In this document: positions 44,727 through 54,280 of the stretch, one piece after another | How positions within the stretch are numbered: the first letter of the stretch is position 1 | Layout: each line of letters begins with the position of its first letter | Origin: Stenomitos frigidus_A | GTDB taxonomy: Bacteria > Cyanobacteriota > Cyanobacteriia > Leptolyngbyales > Leptolyngbyaceae | Assembly: GCF_963877135.1 (NCBI RefSeq) | Contig: NZ_CAWNSW010000073.1 | Location: 197,865-261,864 of the forward strand | Reading direction: 5' to 3' | Length of the DNA stretch: 64,000 nucleotides | Made by a program: the position numbers and the translations under genes | The notes under the pieces: model-generated | The model's database searches: none | Seen by the model: the letters and a program-made list of their open reading frames with translations, nothing else | Told to the model about the DNA's origin: nothing

Positions 44727-45575
44727 ATGAAGATTCTTTTGACCAATGTTTGCGTTCAGTTGGCAATCGCCATAACACTGGCTGCGTGTAACACCTCTCG
44801 TCCATTTGTCACCGCTTCGCCATCACCCGATATCCTGTCATCCAGTCCAGTAGCTAGCAGCCCGTCACCGACTCCTACAACAGGCGATCCGTTTGCTAAA
44901 GGTGTCGATAAAGCAGCCAGTGCAACTAGTCTGGCTCAATCGGCTCAAACACCAGAAGACTGGAACTTAGTACTCGCGCAATGGCAACGGGCGATCGCTT
45001 TCATGAAAGCAGTGCCGCCGACTAGCCCCAACCGTGCTGCAGCCCAGGCGTTACTGGCAAAATACCAGCAGAATTTAGCACGCGCTCAGCAGCAAGCTAA
45101 GCAAGGTGGTCCAAGCTCGGTTACGGTAGCCCGCAAAGATGGGCAAGAGGGTGTGCCTCTAATCGCAGGTGGTCAACCGTCTGCCAGCCCTGACATACCA
45201 AAAAATGCGGTAGCTACAATGGAGGCTCCAGTCACAATTAGCGCCTTGCTGCAGCAACAAGCAGAGTTTTTCGCTAAACAAAAACGCTTTGCTGCTAATC
45301 TTGCAGAGTTAGGCACTAATATTCCTGGTGCTACGCTCAACTACACCTACAGCACGAGCGGAGCACAGTCAAAGCAAGCCACTGCAACAGCAACAGCAAA
45401 ACAGGGCGACCTGCCCAGCTATACAGGCGCAGTCTTTGCCGTCAAAGATAACAAAAACAACAATCAGACGGTGGCCACCATTTGCTTTAGCAGTACTCCT
45501 CCTAAAACACCGCCGCCACCGCCTCAGCTAGTAGGTAAGGACGCCCAATGCCCAACTGGTTCTTCTAAGATGTAA
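44727..45575 (+). CDS. Lipoprotein with a type IV pilin-like C-terminal domain
   Basis: A 282-residue protein from ATG 44727; the open frame extends 20 codons upstream, but MKILLTNVCVQLAIAITLAAC is a clear lipoprotein signal with Cys21. A Ser/Pro linker follows, then a helical region, then FFAKQKRFAANLAELG and a beta-rich end (LNYTYSTSG, TGAVFAVKDN) like the globular part of cyanobacterial type IV pilin-like proteins. The pilin similarity is by pattern only. It lies 100 bp after the TpsB gene. Confidence 0.65.
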   Translation: MKILLTNVCVQLAIAITLAACNTSRPFVTASPSPDILSSSPVASSPSPTPTTGDPFAKGVDKAASATSLAQSAQTPEDWNLVLAQWQRAIAFMKAVPPTSPNRAAAQALLAKYQQNLARAQQQAKQGGPSSVTVARKDGQEGVPLIAGGQPSASPDIPKNAVATMEAPVTISALLQQQAEFFAKQKRFAANLAELGTNIPGATLNYTYSTSGAQSKQATATATAKQGDLPSYTGAVFAVKDNKNNNQTVATICFSSTPPKTPPPPPQLVGKDAQCPTGSSKM

Positions 45576-45577
45576 GG

Positions 45578-46432
45578 CTAGCGGCGTCTGCTGCCAAAGC
45601 TGCGCGATCGCGAACTACCAAAGCCTTTGTTGGGGCTGCTGCGATAGCTGCCGCTAGAACGCTCGGAGCGTCGCAGTGTACTGTTGCCGTAGCCAGAACC
45701 CGTCGAACGATCGTACTGGCCTGTATTGCGCGATCGAGCGGTGCTGGATGTAGGCGTGCGCAACTGTCCTGTCGTTCTGAGCTGCCGGGTACGCACCTCA
45801 GCCGGAGGAGCCTGATAGCGGCTCTGGTAGCTGTTCACCGCTTGATTGTAAGACGAGCCATACCCACCATACCCAGCCAACGGTACTCCTGGCTGGTACA
45901 TCGGCGGCACATAGTATTGCGGTCTAAATAGTAAACTGCCCAATGCCTGCCCTGCTAGCGCGCCTGCAAAGGGTGCCCAGAAATTTGATTCCTGACGCAC
46001 TACAACGGTTTCTTGGCGACCAGACTGCGGATCGGTTTGGGTTTCAGTCACGTTATGCACATACTCAAGCTTGAAGTCTTCGGTCAGGTGCAGCGCGGGT
46101 TGTCCATTCTCAACCTTGAGGTAGCTCTTTTTACCAGACGAAACCTCTTCCTCCGTTAAACGAGCCATCGGTACATTGGTGGCTCGAAATACAGATGATT
46201 CGCCCGGTTTTGTATTGAGCAACATGACATTGTATTCGCCGCCATCGTCGTTGTAGGTTGCCTGCTGCACGGAATACTCTCCATCCGAGAGTTTAGTTTG
46301 GGCAACGGTACGAGCCTGTTCGGTCTGCGATCGAGTATCAGTCTTACGATCGTCCGCAAGTGGATTACCGCAACCTACAGAGGTCCAAATAAGCGTCAAA
46401 GCCATCGAAACAAGCAGAAGTTTGCGTAGCAT
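45578..46432 (-). CDS. Cyanobacterial lipoprotein, unknown function
   Basis: A 284-residue protein with a lipobox (MLRKLLLVSMALTLIWTSVG then Cys21). The middle (DGEYSVQQATYNDDGGEYNV, FWAPFAGALAGQALGSLLF) is folded-looking with a Gly-rich hydrophobic stretch; the last 90 residues are Ser/Arg/Gly-rich and probably disordered. I do not recognise a named family. It ends 2 bp before the end of the convergent lipoprotein gene, so the 3' ends almost touch. Confidence 0.7.
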   Translation of the reverse strand: MLRKLLLVSMALTLIWTSVGCGNPLADDRKTDTRSQTEQARTVAQTKLSDGEYSVQQATYNDDGGEYNVMLLNTKPGESSVFRATNVPMARLTEEEVSSGKKSYLKVENGQPALHLTEDFKLEYVHNVTETQTDPQSGRQETVVVRQESNFWAPFAGALAGQALGSLLFRPQYYVPPMYQPGVPLAGYGGYGSSYNQAVNSYQSRYQAPPAEVRTRQLRTTGQLRTPTSSTARSRNTGQYDRSTGSGYGNSTLRRSERSSGSYRSSPNKGFGSSRSRSFGSRRR

Positions 46433-46582
46433 AGGTCAGTGAATGAACTCAGTGAATGAACGTGTACTGTATTGCTATAAATCGGTTCAGCGGTTAATCA
46501 ATGATAGAAATGGATTGAAGCGATGAATGGGAACGTTGCCGTACTAGGCAGTGAATACTTCTAGCCAAGATTGATTAGCACC

Positions 46583-47188
46583 CTAGAGCGGAATGAGTTC
46601 TGGAAAGCCAACCAGCACTTGATCAGACGTTAACTCATCACCTAACCGCGCAGGCGAGAAATGCACCTGAACGGCTCGCAGCGTTTCCTGGTAGTGCAGA
46701 TTGACCAACGCCTTTAACCCGGCTCTTAAGGCGCTCATACTAGCGAGATCAGCTTCCAGTTCGGGCACTTCCCCTTCAAAAGCAACTGTCAGCATGACAA
46801 CCAGATGATGGGTAGCAGGCAGTGCCAACGGTTCGTCGCGGTTAGCGCTCATACTCTCCACATCGGGAGCACTGCGATAGCGCTGAGCCGAATCGGTAAA
46901 CAACTCTGTAACAAAGTCGCCTGCTTCGCCTTCATCCCAAAAGACATCCCCTTCGTTACCCGCCGCTTGCCAGTAGGTGTCGTATTGCAGCAGGCTTTGG
47001 CAGATTTCAACTAAGCCTTCTCCCAGCACCGTCATATCGCCTTCGCTATCTACTGCGTCAAAGGCAGCCTTGTTGAGAACACCCAGCAATGGTGCTACTT
47101 CTTCACCCACTAAGTGAATAAACAGGCGACAAACGACAAAGCGAGTTTTGCCACCCAGTTGATTAAAGCGATCGCGCCACGAACTCAT
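46583..47188 (-). CDS. DUF1517 family protein
   Basis: A 201-residue protein. The blocks HHLVVMLTVAFEGEVPELEADL, LRAGLKALVNL and the C-terminus LTSDQVLVGFPELIPL are the DUF1517 pattern found in cyanobacteria and plastids; the usual N-terminal membrane part is lacking, so this is the soluble short form. Function unknown. It is on the same strand as, and 150 bp upstream of, the lipoprotein gene. Confidence 0.75.
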   Translation of the reverse strand: MSSWRDRFNQLGGKTRFVVCRLFIHLVGEEVAPLLGVLNKAAFDAVDSEGDMTVLGEGLVEICQSLLQYDTYWQAAGNEGDVFWDEGEAGDFVTELFTDSAQRYRSAPDVESMSANRDEPLALPATHHLVVMLTVAFEGEVPELEADLASMSALRAGLKALVNLHYQETLRAVQVHFSPARLGDELTSDQVLVGFPELIPL

Positions 47189-47421
47189 GTCTCAGTCCCT
47201 CTAGCAACCATAAAATCCTAACGATTTAGTCCTACAAGTTGCTAGCCATCTTCTCAATGTAGTCAGTCAACTGTGTCACGTTATCTACCTCAGGTTTAGC
47301 CTGCCTTTCGCAAGGCATGATGTTCGGATAACCTGCCCTCGGCTGTACGGGAAACAAGAGAGGATGGGGAGAAAAGCGACTGTCTGGTAAGGACATGGGA
47401 ATGCTAAGTCCTTTTTGTTTG

Positions 47422-47553
47422 CTAGAACGCTCCTAACGCCTTAATCGTCTCTTCGTCCTTCAGACCGTCTCCCTTACTGCCACTGCTGAGTGTTACCGTA
47501 GAACGGGGCTGAGAAAGCAGTTCTTCTTGCCAGCGACTTAACCTAAAACTCAT
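47422..47553 (-). CDS. Small 43-aa protein
   Basis: ATG at 47553 to TAG at 47422. It reads MSFRLSRWQEELLSQPRSTV then 23 further residues ending DEETIKALGAF. A GGAG site lies eight bases before the ATG, in a CGGAGTGTATTCA context. The composition (charged, with a Gly/Ser-Lys turn and an acidic end) looks like a real small protein rather than random translation. No family recognised. It is alone between DUF1517 and the ABC-F gene. Confidence 0.55.
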   Translation of the reverse strand: MSFRLSRWQEELLSQPRSTVTLSSGSKGDGLKDEETIKALGAF

Positions 47554-47675
47554 TGAATACACTCCGTTGAACGCCCTTCGGCCTGGGTCTCAATGACACA
47601 GCTTGCGTCACAGCCTGACCACCGACTCCTGACCGCTGACTCCTCCACTTTTCATTCGTAATTTTTAATTGATCA

Positions 47676-49724
47676 ATGAGTATCTTTACGCTGCGATCGC
47701 TCCACAAAGACTTTGGCATCAAAGAAATCCTGCATGATGCCAGCTTTAGCCTGGATGATGGTGACAAGGTGGGGTTGATTGGCACCAATGGATCGGGTAA
47801 ATCAACGCTGCTGAAAATGATTGCAGGGTTAGAGTCGATCGACAGTGGCGAAATGTTGGTCAATCCCAGCGTTCGCATCGTCTATCTGCCACAACAACCA
47901 GAGCTAGACGACGATCGCACCGTACTGGAACAAGTGTTTGCTGACAGTGGCGATCAAATGGCTCTGGTACGGGAGTTTGAAGAAATTTCTGATAAACTAG
48001 CGCACGGGCACGGCGATCAAGACCAGTTAATGGCAAAGCTTTCCAGCCTGACTCACCAGCTAGATGCAACCGGAGCCTGGGATCTGGAAACCAATGCCAA
48101 AATTATTCTGACGAAACTCGGTATCGACGATTTTGAGGCCAAAATTGGCGATCTTTCGGGTGGCTATCGCAAACGGATTGCGCTGGCAGCCGCATTGCTG
48201 TCCGAACCCGATGTGCTGCTAATGGATGAGCCCACGAACCACCTGGATGCACTCTCGGTCGAATGGCTGCAAAGCTATCTCAACCGCTTTCGGGGCGCAC
48301 TACTCCTCATTACCCACGATCGCTACTTTCTCGATCGCGTCACCAATCGCATCCTGGAGATCGATCGGGGCGATCTCTTCACCTACAGCGGCAACTATTC
48401 CTACTATTTAGAGAAAAAAGCACTGGCAGAAGATTCCGCCGCCAGCACCGAGCGTAAGCATCAGGGACTGCTGCGCCGCGAACTGGAATGGCTCAAACGG
48501 GGGCCCAAAGCACGCAGTACGAAACAAAAGGCACGGATCGATCGCGTCCACGCTCTACAAGCAACTGAGTTTAAGCAAGGTCACGGCAAAGTTGATATTG
48601 CTACGGCTGGACGTCGCATCGGTAAGAAGGTTATCGAACTGGTGGCTGTCACAAAGGGGTATGGCGATCGCACCTTGATCAACGGCTTCACCTACGAATT
48701 CAGCCCCGAAGATCGCGTCGGGATCATCGGTGGCAACGGGGTCGGCAAATCCACCCTGATGGACATGATTACGGGACGCCTTCAGCCCGACTCCGGCACC
48801 GTCGAAATCGGCACTACCATCCACATCGGCTACTTCGACCAGCATTCCGACGACCTCACACTCAACCCGGAACAACGCGTCATCGATTACCTCAAAGATG
48901 TGGCCGAACTGGTGAAAATCGCCGATGGCACGGTCATTACCGCCTCCCAAATGCTGGAGCGCTTTCTGTTTCCTGGCAACCAGCAGTATGCGCCGATCAA
49001 CAAACTCTCCGGTGGCGAACGGCGACGGCTCTTCCTGCTACGTGTCCTCATGAGCGCGCCCAACATCCTCATTTTGGACGAGCCCACCAACGACCTGGAC
49101 GTGCAAACCCTCGCTGTCCTGGAAGATTACCTGGAAGATTTCAACGGCTGCGTCATTGTCGTTTCCCACGATCGCTACTTCCTCGATCGCGTCGTCGATA
49201 CCATCTTTGCCTTCGAGCCGGACGGCACTCTGCGCCAATATCCGGGAAATTATTCGGTGTACCTCGACTACAAGCGAGCAGAAGAGGCTGCAGCGGTCAG
49301 CAGTCAGCGGTCAGCAGTCAGCGGTCAGCAGTCAGCGGTCAGCGGCAGAAAGCAGAAAGCAGAACCCACTCAAAACTCTTCTTCACTCCCCACTCCCCAC
49401 TCCCCACTCCCTATACCCTTATCCCCAACTCAAAATATCTCCGTAGGAGACGCTTCGCGTTTCTTGAATGCCGAAGGCTATACAAAACTCAAAACTCAAA
49501 ACTCTCGCAAGCTTTCCTACAAAGAAAAGCGCGAATTCGAGCAGTTGGAAACTCAAATTCCCGCAATGGAAGCTGAAAAAGAGCAGATCGAGAAAACGTT
49601 GTACAAAAATCCACCATCAGGCTTCAGCGAAGTGCAAGCGCTTTCTGCACGATTGGCGGAGTTAAATAGCGCGATCGACGCTGCGACCGATCGCTGGTTA
49701 GAATTATCGGAAATGGAGTCTTAA
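47676..49724 (+). CDS. ABC-F family ATPase (Uup-like) with repeat-derived linker
   Basis: 682 residues, no membrane segments. Two ABC cassettes: GTNGSGKST, LSGGYRKRIALA, LLMDEPTNHLD; and GGNGVGKST, LSGGERRRLFLL, LILDEPTNDLD. A C-terminal coiled coil (KEKREFEQLETQIPAMEAEK) as in Uup completes it. ABC-F proteins act on the ribosome E-site or DNA, not in transport. Between the second cassette and the coiled coil about 70 residues (540-610) are translated repeat DNA (AVSSQRS AVSGQQS ... LKTQNS), including a 50-bp dispersed element. The frame is intact. Confidence 0.92.
   Translation: MSIFTLRSLHKDFGIKEILHDASFSLDDGDKVGLIGTNGSGKSTLLKMIAGLESIDSGEMLVNPSVRIVYLPQQPELDDDRTVLEQVFADSGDQMALVREFEEISDKLAHGHGDQDQLMAKLSSLTHQLDATGAWDLETNAKIILTKLGIDDFEAKIGDLSGGYRKRIALAAALLSEPDVLLMDEPTNHLDALSVEWLQSYLNRFRGALLLITHDRYFLDRVTNRILEIDRGDLFTYSGNYSYYLEKKALAEDSAASTERKHQGLLRRELEWLKRGPKARSTKQKARIDRVHALQATEFKQGHGKVDIATAGRRIGKKVIELVAVTKGYGDRTLINGFTYEFSPEDRVGIIGGNGVGKSTLMDMITGRLQPDSGTVEIGTTIHIGYFDQHSDDLTLNPEQRVIDYLKDVAELVKIADGTVITASQMLERFLFPGNQQYAPINKLSGGERRRLFLLRVLMSAPNILILDEPTNDLDVQTLAVLEDYLEDFNGCVIVVSHDRYFLDRVVDTIFAFEPDGTLRQYPGNYSVYLDYKRAEEAAAVSSQRSAVSGQQSAVSGRKQKAEPTQNSSSLPTPHSPLPIPLSPTQNISVGDASRFLNAEGYTKLKTQNSRKLSYKEKREFEQLETQIPAMEAEKEQIEKTLYKNPPSGFSEVQALSARLAELNSAIDAATDRWLELSEMES
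49291..49505 (+). repeat. Heptamer and 50-bp element insertion in the ABC-F gene
   Basis: GTCAGCG/GTCAGCA units (about 49297-49345), CCCCACT units, then the 50-bp element (49434-49483) flanked by ACTCAAA units. The 50-bp element matches 26161-26210 at 46 of 50 positions. Confidence 0.9.
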
Positions 49725-49743
49725 TCCTTCACTGGTCAACGCA

Positions 49744-50328
49744 ATGACTGCTCTCACCCTCAACTTAAGTCCCACTTTGGAACTGACCGATGATCAGTTC
49801 TATGATCTCTGCCAGCACAATCGAGATTTGCGCATTGAGCGCACAGCAAACGGAGAACTTCTCATCATGGCTCCTGTCGGCGGCGAAGGTGGCTCACGCA
49901 GCGGTAGAGTAAATCAACAAGTATTCAACTGGATTGATACAGACGATCGAGGAATTGCCTTCGATTCTTCTACTGGCTTTAAATTGCCGAACGGGGCAGA
50001 CCGATCGCCCGATGCTGCTTGGGTGAGCCGAGAACGTTGGGATACACTTACACCTGAGCAAAAGCGTAAATTCCCGCCCCTATGTCCTGATTTCGTCATC
50101 GAATTGCGCTCCGAAAGCGATTCCCTGCAGACCCTCCAGGCAAAAATGCAGGAGTATATCGAAAATGGTGCGCGACTCGGTTGGCTCATCGATCCCAAAA
50201 AACAACAGGTGGAAATTTATCGTCCAGGACAGGTTGTAGAAATTCTGCAAGACCCAGAAACGCTTTCAGGTGAGGATGTGCTATCAGGATTCACATTAAA
50301 TCTAAAGCCGATTTTCAACCGCCTTTGA
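49744..50328 (+). CDS. Uma2 family (DUF820) PD-(D/E)XK nuclease-like protein
   Basis: A 194-residue protein. LTDDQFYDLCQHNRDLRIER, RSPDAAWVSRERW and FPPLCPDFVIELRSESDSL with YIENGARLGWLIDP are the Uma2/DUF820 signature; the D...ExR set gives the nuclease-like active site. The family is strongly expanded in cyanobacteria, often linked to mobile DNA. No proven substrate. It follows the ABC-F gene by 19 bp. Confidence 0.92.
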   Translation: MTALTLNLSPTLELTDDQFYDLCQHNRDLRIERTANGELLIMAPVGGEGGSRSGRVNQQVFNWIDTDDRGIAFDSSTGFKLPNGADRSPDAAWVSRERWDTLTPEQKRKFPPLCPDFVIELRSESDSLQTLQAKMQEYIENGARLGWLIDPKKQQVEIYRPGQVVEILQDPETLSGEDVLSGFTLNLKPIFNRL

Positions 50329-50595
50329 ACAGTACGCGATATCCGGATCACAGCGCTGCTCTTTACAATCTCTCGGTTTGCCTCACCAGAGTGAAAAGGT
50401 TTGGTGAAGTAAAAAAGAAACCGATCGAGATCGTGTAGGCATTCACCTACGATCGACTAGAAGCGAGCAAGCCTGGACGGCACATCTCGGACGATCAATC
50501 GTCACAGTAGAGAATCTCATCCTGCGTTTATAGTTTTTGGCCAGCGTCTTAACGCTCACTAAAACTCATGCCTTCAGCCAATCTCAACGGAGTCC

Positions 50596-51687
50596 ATGCT
50601 AACGATGCCCAATCAATCTTTAGTGACTGTCATTCTCGCGGGTGGAAAAGGTGAGCGGTTTTGGCCACTCAGCCGCAGAAATCGCCCCAAGCAATTCCTG
50701 AGCCTGGATGGCAGCGGTCGTAGCCTGTTACAAGCAACCGCAGAACGATTGCTGGCGATCGCAGGCGGTTGGGCGTCCATCTATGTCGTCACAGCATCGC
50801 ACCTCGCCGACGGTGTGAGAGAACAACTGCCTGAACTGCCCGAAGAGAATCTTTTGATCGAACCCGAAGGTCGCGATACCGCGCCAGCAGTCACCTGGAG
50901 CACCTTGAGGATCGCTGAACGCTATGGCAAAGACACGGTGGTTGGTTTCTTCCCCGCCGATCACTGGATTGCTGATGAAGCCGCATTCCAGTCAACGCTG
51001 CAGGCTGCTGCTGAACTTGCCACGAAAGAAGACGCGATCGTCACCCTCGGCATTGCGCCCACCTTTGCGTCTACTGGCTACGGCTACATTCAGGCAGGTG
51101 AGGCCATTGGCACGTATGGCACGAATGCTGAGCAGGAAGGCTTTCCGGCTTATCGCGTCACCCGTTTTACCGAAAAGCCCGATCGTGACACCGCTGAACA
51201 ATTCCTAGCCACTGGCACCTTTAGCTGGAACAGCGGCATGTTCGTCTTCCGTGCTGGCGTGGCGCTGGATGAATTGCTGGTTTATGCACCGGAAATCATG
51301 GGGCCTCTAGAAGAGCAAGGGGTTGAAGCCTATCCCACCCTGCCCAAAAAGAGTATCGACTATGCTCTGATGGAGAAAACTCAGCAGGCATACGTCTTAC
51401 CTGTTGCCTTCGGTTGGGATGATCTGGGCGACTGGAACGCGATCGAACGTCTGCTCAAAGGCGAAAGCGCCAATGTTGAACTCGCCAGACACATTGGTCT
51501 AGACACTCATGGCGCACTCTTCTACGCCACAGATCAGGATGATCTCATTGTCACCATTGGGCTGGAAGATACGGTGATTGTGCGCGATGGCAACGTCACG
51601 CTCATCGTCAAAAAAGATCGGACTCAAGAAATCAAACAGGTCTTGAAGGAAATTCAAGCCGATCCGCAGTTCAAAGATCTGCTTTAG
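50596..51687 (+). CDS. manC: Mannose-1-phosphate guanylyltransferase
   Basis: A 363-residue nucleotidyltransferase making GDP-mannose. The GTP loop is VILAGGKGERFWPLSRR and KQFLSL; then FFPADHWI, VTRFTEKPD, WNSGMFVFRAG, IDYALMEKT and FGWDDLGDWNA. The C-terminal isomerase domain is absent, so this is the monofunctional form. ATG 50596 is annotated; the ATG at 50605 fits the upstream GGAG better in spacing. The 267 bp upstream show no gene. Confidence 0.92.
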   Translation: MLTMPNQSLVTVILAGGKGERFWPLSRRNRPKQFLSLDGSGRSLLQATAERLLAIAGGWASIYVVTASHLADGVREQLPELPEENLLIEPEGRDTAPAVTWSTLRIAERYGKDTVVGFFPADHWIADEAAFQSTLQAAAELATKEDAIVTLGIAPTFASTGYGYIQAGEAIGTYGTNAEQEGFPAYRVTRFTEKPDRDTAEQFLATGTFSWNSGMFVFRAGVALDELLVYAPEIMGPLEEQGVEAYPTLPKKSIDYALMEKTQQAYVLPVAFGWDDLGDWNAIERLLKGESANVELARHIGLDTHGALFYATDQDDLIVTIGLEDTVIVRDGNVTLIVKKDRTQEIKQVLKEIQADPQFKDLL

Positions 51688-51769
51688 TTGTTAGGTTTTA
51701 GGGGTTAGTTATGAGAGTCTTCAAGCAAGCCTTCCGACTAACCTCTAACAACCAACCACCAACAACTGC

Positions 51770-53422
51770 ATGTTTTCTCGCCTTGCCCAATCCAGCGCCC
51801 GTCAGCGCGAAATTGCTGAAGTCGTCCTCCGCAACGGTTGGGGCTACATGCGACGGTTGCTCACAGGCACCAAAGCTGAAGAACCGCAACTGCCGCCGCC
51901 TGCTATCCTCCGCAACATTCTGGTTGAGCTCGGTCCCGTCTACGTCAAGTTAGGGCAATTGCTCAGCACTCGTCCCGATTTGCTGCCGCCAGAATACATC
52001 ACGGAACTAACCGCACTCCAGGCGGAAGTGCCTGCTGTAGCGTGGCAAGAAGTTGAAGTGGTGATTCGGCAGCAGTTGCGTCGTCCGCTCGAAGAGGCGT
52101 TTACGACCATTAATCATCAGCCTGTTGCGGCTGGCTCGATCGCCCAAACCCATCGGGCAACCCTGGCAGACGGACGGGAAGTGGCACTCAAAATTCAGCG
52201 TCCCGGCATTGAGGCGATCGTCGATCAGGACATTGCACTCGTTCGCACGCTGGCGGATTTGGTTTCGCGCACCAACTTTGGCAAGTACTACGACCTCAAA
52301 GCCCTGGCAGAAGAATTTGCCACCGCGCTCATCGGCGAATTAGACTTCATGCTGGAAGCGACACATACTGATCAGCTGCGCAGCAACCTTTCTAGCAGCC
52401 GTTGGTTTGATCCCAAGCAGTTGGTTGTGCCCGAAATTTATTGGGCACTGACGACCGAGAAGCTGCTGGTCATGGAATGGCTAGACGGTGTACCGCTGCT
52501 GCAAGGGAACTTCACTGGCGTGGGGCATGGCGGCGATGCCACGGCTGAAAGTAAGGCGATCGTCACGTTACTGGTGCAGGCATTCTTTCAACAGATCTAC
52601 ATCGACGGCTTCTTTCACGCCGATCCGCATCCCGGCAACCTCTTTTACTTAAGGGACGGTCGCGTCGCGCTGCTGGACTGCGGCATGGTGGGTCGCCTCG
52701 ATCCCCGCACACAGCAAGTTTTAACCGAAATGCTGCTGGCGATCGTCAACCTGGATGCCCAACGGTGCACCCAACTCACTCTGCAACTGGCAGAATCGGT
52801 ACAGCCTGTCAATTTGGCACAGCTTGAAAGCGATTACGATCGCCTCTTGCGACGGTACTTCAACCTCAATCTGGCACAGGTCAACTTCAGCCAGTTATTT
52901 TACGAAATTCTCCAGCGAGCGCGGGCAAATCATCTGCGCGTCCCCGGCAACATGGGACTTTACGCCAAAACTCTGGCAAACCTGGAAAGCGTTGCCCGTA
53001 AGCTAGACCCCGAATTTAACCTGTCTGACCAGATTAAACCCCTGATGACTGACCTATTTCGGCGACAACTGGTGGGCGAAGCGCCACTCCAGGCACTCTT
53101 GCGTACAGCCCTGGATATCAAAACCCTTTCCCTGCAATCGCCACGCCAACTGGAACTGTTGCTCGATCGCGTTACCTCCGAAACCCTCCAGTGGAATCTG
53201 AATCTGCGCGATCTCGATCCCCTGCGTCGCAGTGTGGATGACTCTGCCAATCGTCTTTCGTTCAGTATTGTCGTCGGTGCATTGATTATGGGTGCAGCGA
53301 CGATTTTGGCAAACGATCGTACCGGGCGATTATTCTGGGTCAGCAGTGTCCTGTTCTTTTCCGCCAGTTTTCTAGGGCTTTGGCTGATTGTAAGTATTCT
53401 GCGATCGGGTCGGCTCAAGTAG
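51770..53422 (+). CDS. ABC1/UbiB (AarF) family atypical kinase
   Basis: A 550-residue protein. KxGQ motif VKLGQLLSTRPDLLPPEY, the Ala-rich loop PVAAGSIAQTHRA, catalytic-type KIQRPG lysine, and HADPHPGNLFYL plus LLDCGMVG (metal-binding Asp). Two membrane helices lie at the C-terminus (about 493-510 and 518-540). ABC1 kinases of cyanobacteria act in plastoquinone and tocopherol metabolism at membranes. The exact paralogue is not determined. Confidence 0.92.
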   Translation: MFSRLAQSSARQREIAEVVLRNGWGYMRRLLTGTKAEEPQLPPPAILRNILVELGPVYVKLGQLLSTRPDLLPPEYITELTALQAEVPAVAWQEVEVVIRQQLRRPLEEAFTTINHQPVAAGSIAQTHRATLADGREVALKIQRPGIEAIVDQDIALVRTLADLVSRTNFGKYYDLKALAEEFATALIGELDFMLEATHTDQLRSNLSSSRWFDPKQLVVPEIYWALTTEKLLVMEWLDGVPLLQGNFTGVGHGGDATAESKAIVTLLVQAFFQQIYIDGFFHADPHPGNLFYLRDGRVALLDCGMVGRLDPRTQQVLTEMLLAIVNLDAQRCTQLTLQLAESVQPVNLAQLESDYDRLLRRYFNLNLAQVNFSQLFYEILQRARANHLRVPGNMGLYAKTLANLESVARKLDPEFNLSDQIKPLMTDLFRRQLVGEAPLQALLRTALDIKTLSLQSPRQLELLLDRVTSETLQWNLNLRDLDPLRRSVDDSANRLSFSIVVGALIMGAATILANDRTGRLFWVSSVLFFSASFLGLWLIVSILRSGRLK

Positions 53423-53459
53423 CTCTAACTGCTAGGCCTAGTTTCTGCGTCAGCCCTGG

Positions 53460-54146
53460 CTAGTTAACAAATTGTTTATAGGCAAGCTGCTTGTGTGACA
53501 TCTGAGCGAGATCGATCGCAGGCGTACACGACCACATCGCGTCTAAAGCCACCAACTGAGCCTGATCAGCGATCGTGATGATGGTTGAAGCCATGCGGCT
53601 GATCATCTGCTGTGCCTTTAAATGTCCTAAGACGCCTAACCGGATCGCAGCCCCCACTAAACTGGTGATGAAATTGTGGAGAAACGCGAGAACAGTATCA
53701 CTTTCGCTCAAGCCAACGGTTCGACCCACCACCGCAAAAACGATGGGATGTAGTCCGGGTGTTTGGTTGGTTTCGATCGCGTCTTGCAACGCATCTAATT
53801 GTGGGTCTGCCCAAGTCGATCGCGCCACCATCAATAATGCCTGCCCGGTCTTGCACTGAGCCTCCCGCGTTTCTTGTAGCAAGGTTTGGGCAAACAGGCG
53901 CTTGTCTGCTCGGTAGATTTCTGGCAAGCTGTTAACCGAACTGGCACGGTAGGCATGAATCAATGCCACCAGATCAGAACAGCCCACTTTGTTGTGCAGC
54001 AGTAAGTGAATAAAGTCTTCCACATCCTGGGCGGAAGCAACCTGCCGGGTTTGCACTAGAGCCTCTAACCCATGCGAGAGCGTAAACGACCCTGACGGAA
54101 AGAAGGAATCAGACAATTGCATGAGCGCGAGACGACGATCGAGCAT
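53460..54146 (-). CDS. ureF: Urease accessory protein UreF
   Basis: A 228-residue protein. MQLSDSFFPSGSFTLSHGLEAL at the N-terminus is the UreF hallmark; LHNFITSLVGAAIRLGVLGH and the C-terminal helix follow. UreF bridges UreD and UreG in the urease activation complex that loads Ni2+ and CO2. It is the last gene of the minus-strand urease operon, 134 bp downstream of ureE, with a repeat hairpin in that gap. Confidence 0.93.
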   Translation of the reverse strand: MLDRRLALMQLSDSFFPSGSFTLSHGLEALVQTRQVASAQDVEDFIHLLLHNKVGCSDLVALIHAYRASSVNSLPEIYRADKRLFAQTLLQETREAQCKTGQALLMVARSTWADPQLDALQDAIETNQTPGLHPIVFAVVGRTVGLSESDTVLAFLHNFITSLVGAAIRLGVLGHLKAQQMISRMASTIITIADQAQLVALDAMWSCTPAIDLAQMSHKQLAYKQFVN

Positions 54147-54201
54147 ACGGTTGAGGGCAATCAGGGCCTATAAAGGAATATTGAAAGAAAGATTGGCAAC
54201 C

Positions 54202-54270
54202 TGTAGGGGCTTAGCATTGGGCGGTAAAGCCTGTCTTGATAGTCACTCATTGCCCAAAGGCTAAGCCGGT
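54202..54270. repeat. TGTAGGGGCTTAGCATT inverted-repeat element, copy 1
   Basis: GGCTTAGCATTGGGC and GCCCAAAGGCTAAGCC form an imperfect stem in the ureE-ureF gap. A related copy is at 60651-60725. Confidence 0.6.
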
Positions 54271-54280
54271 AGACGGTCGT

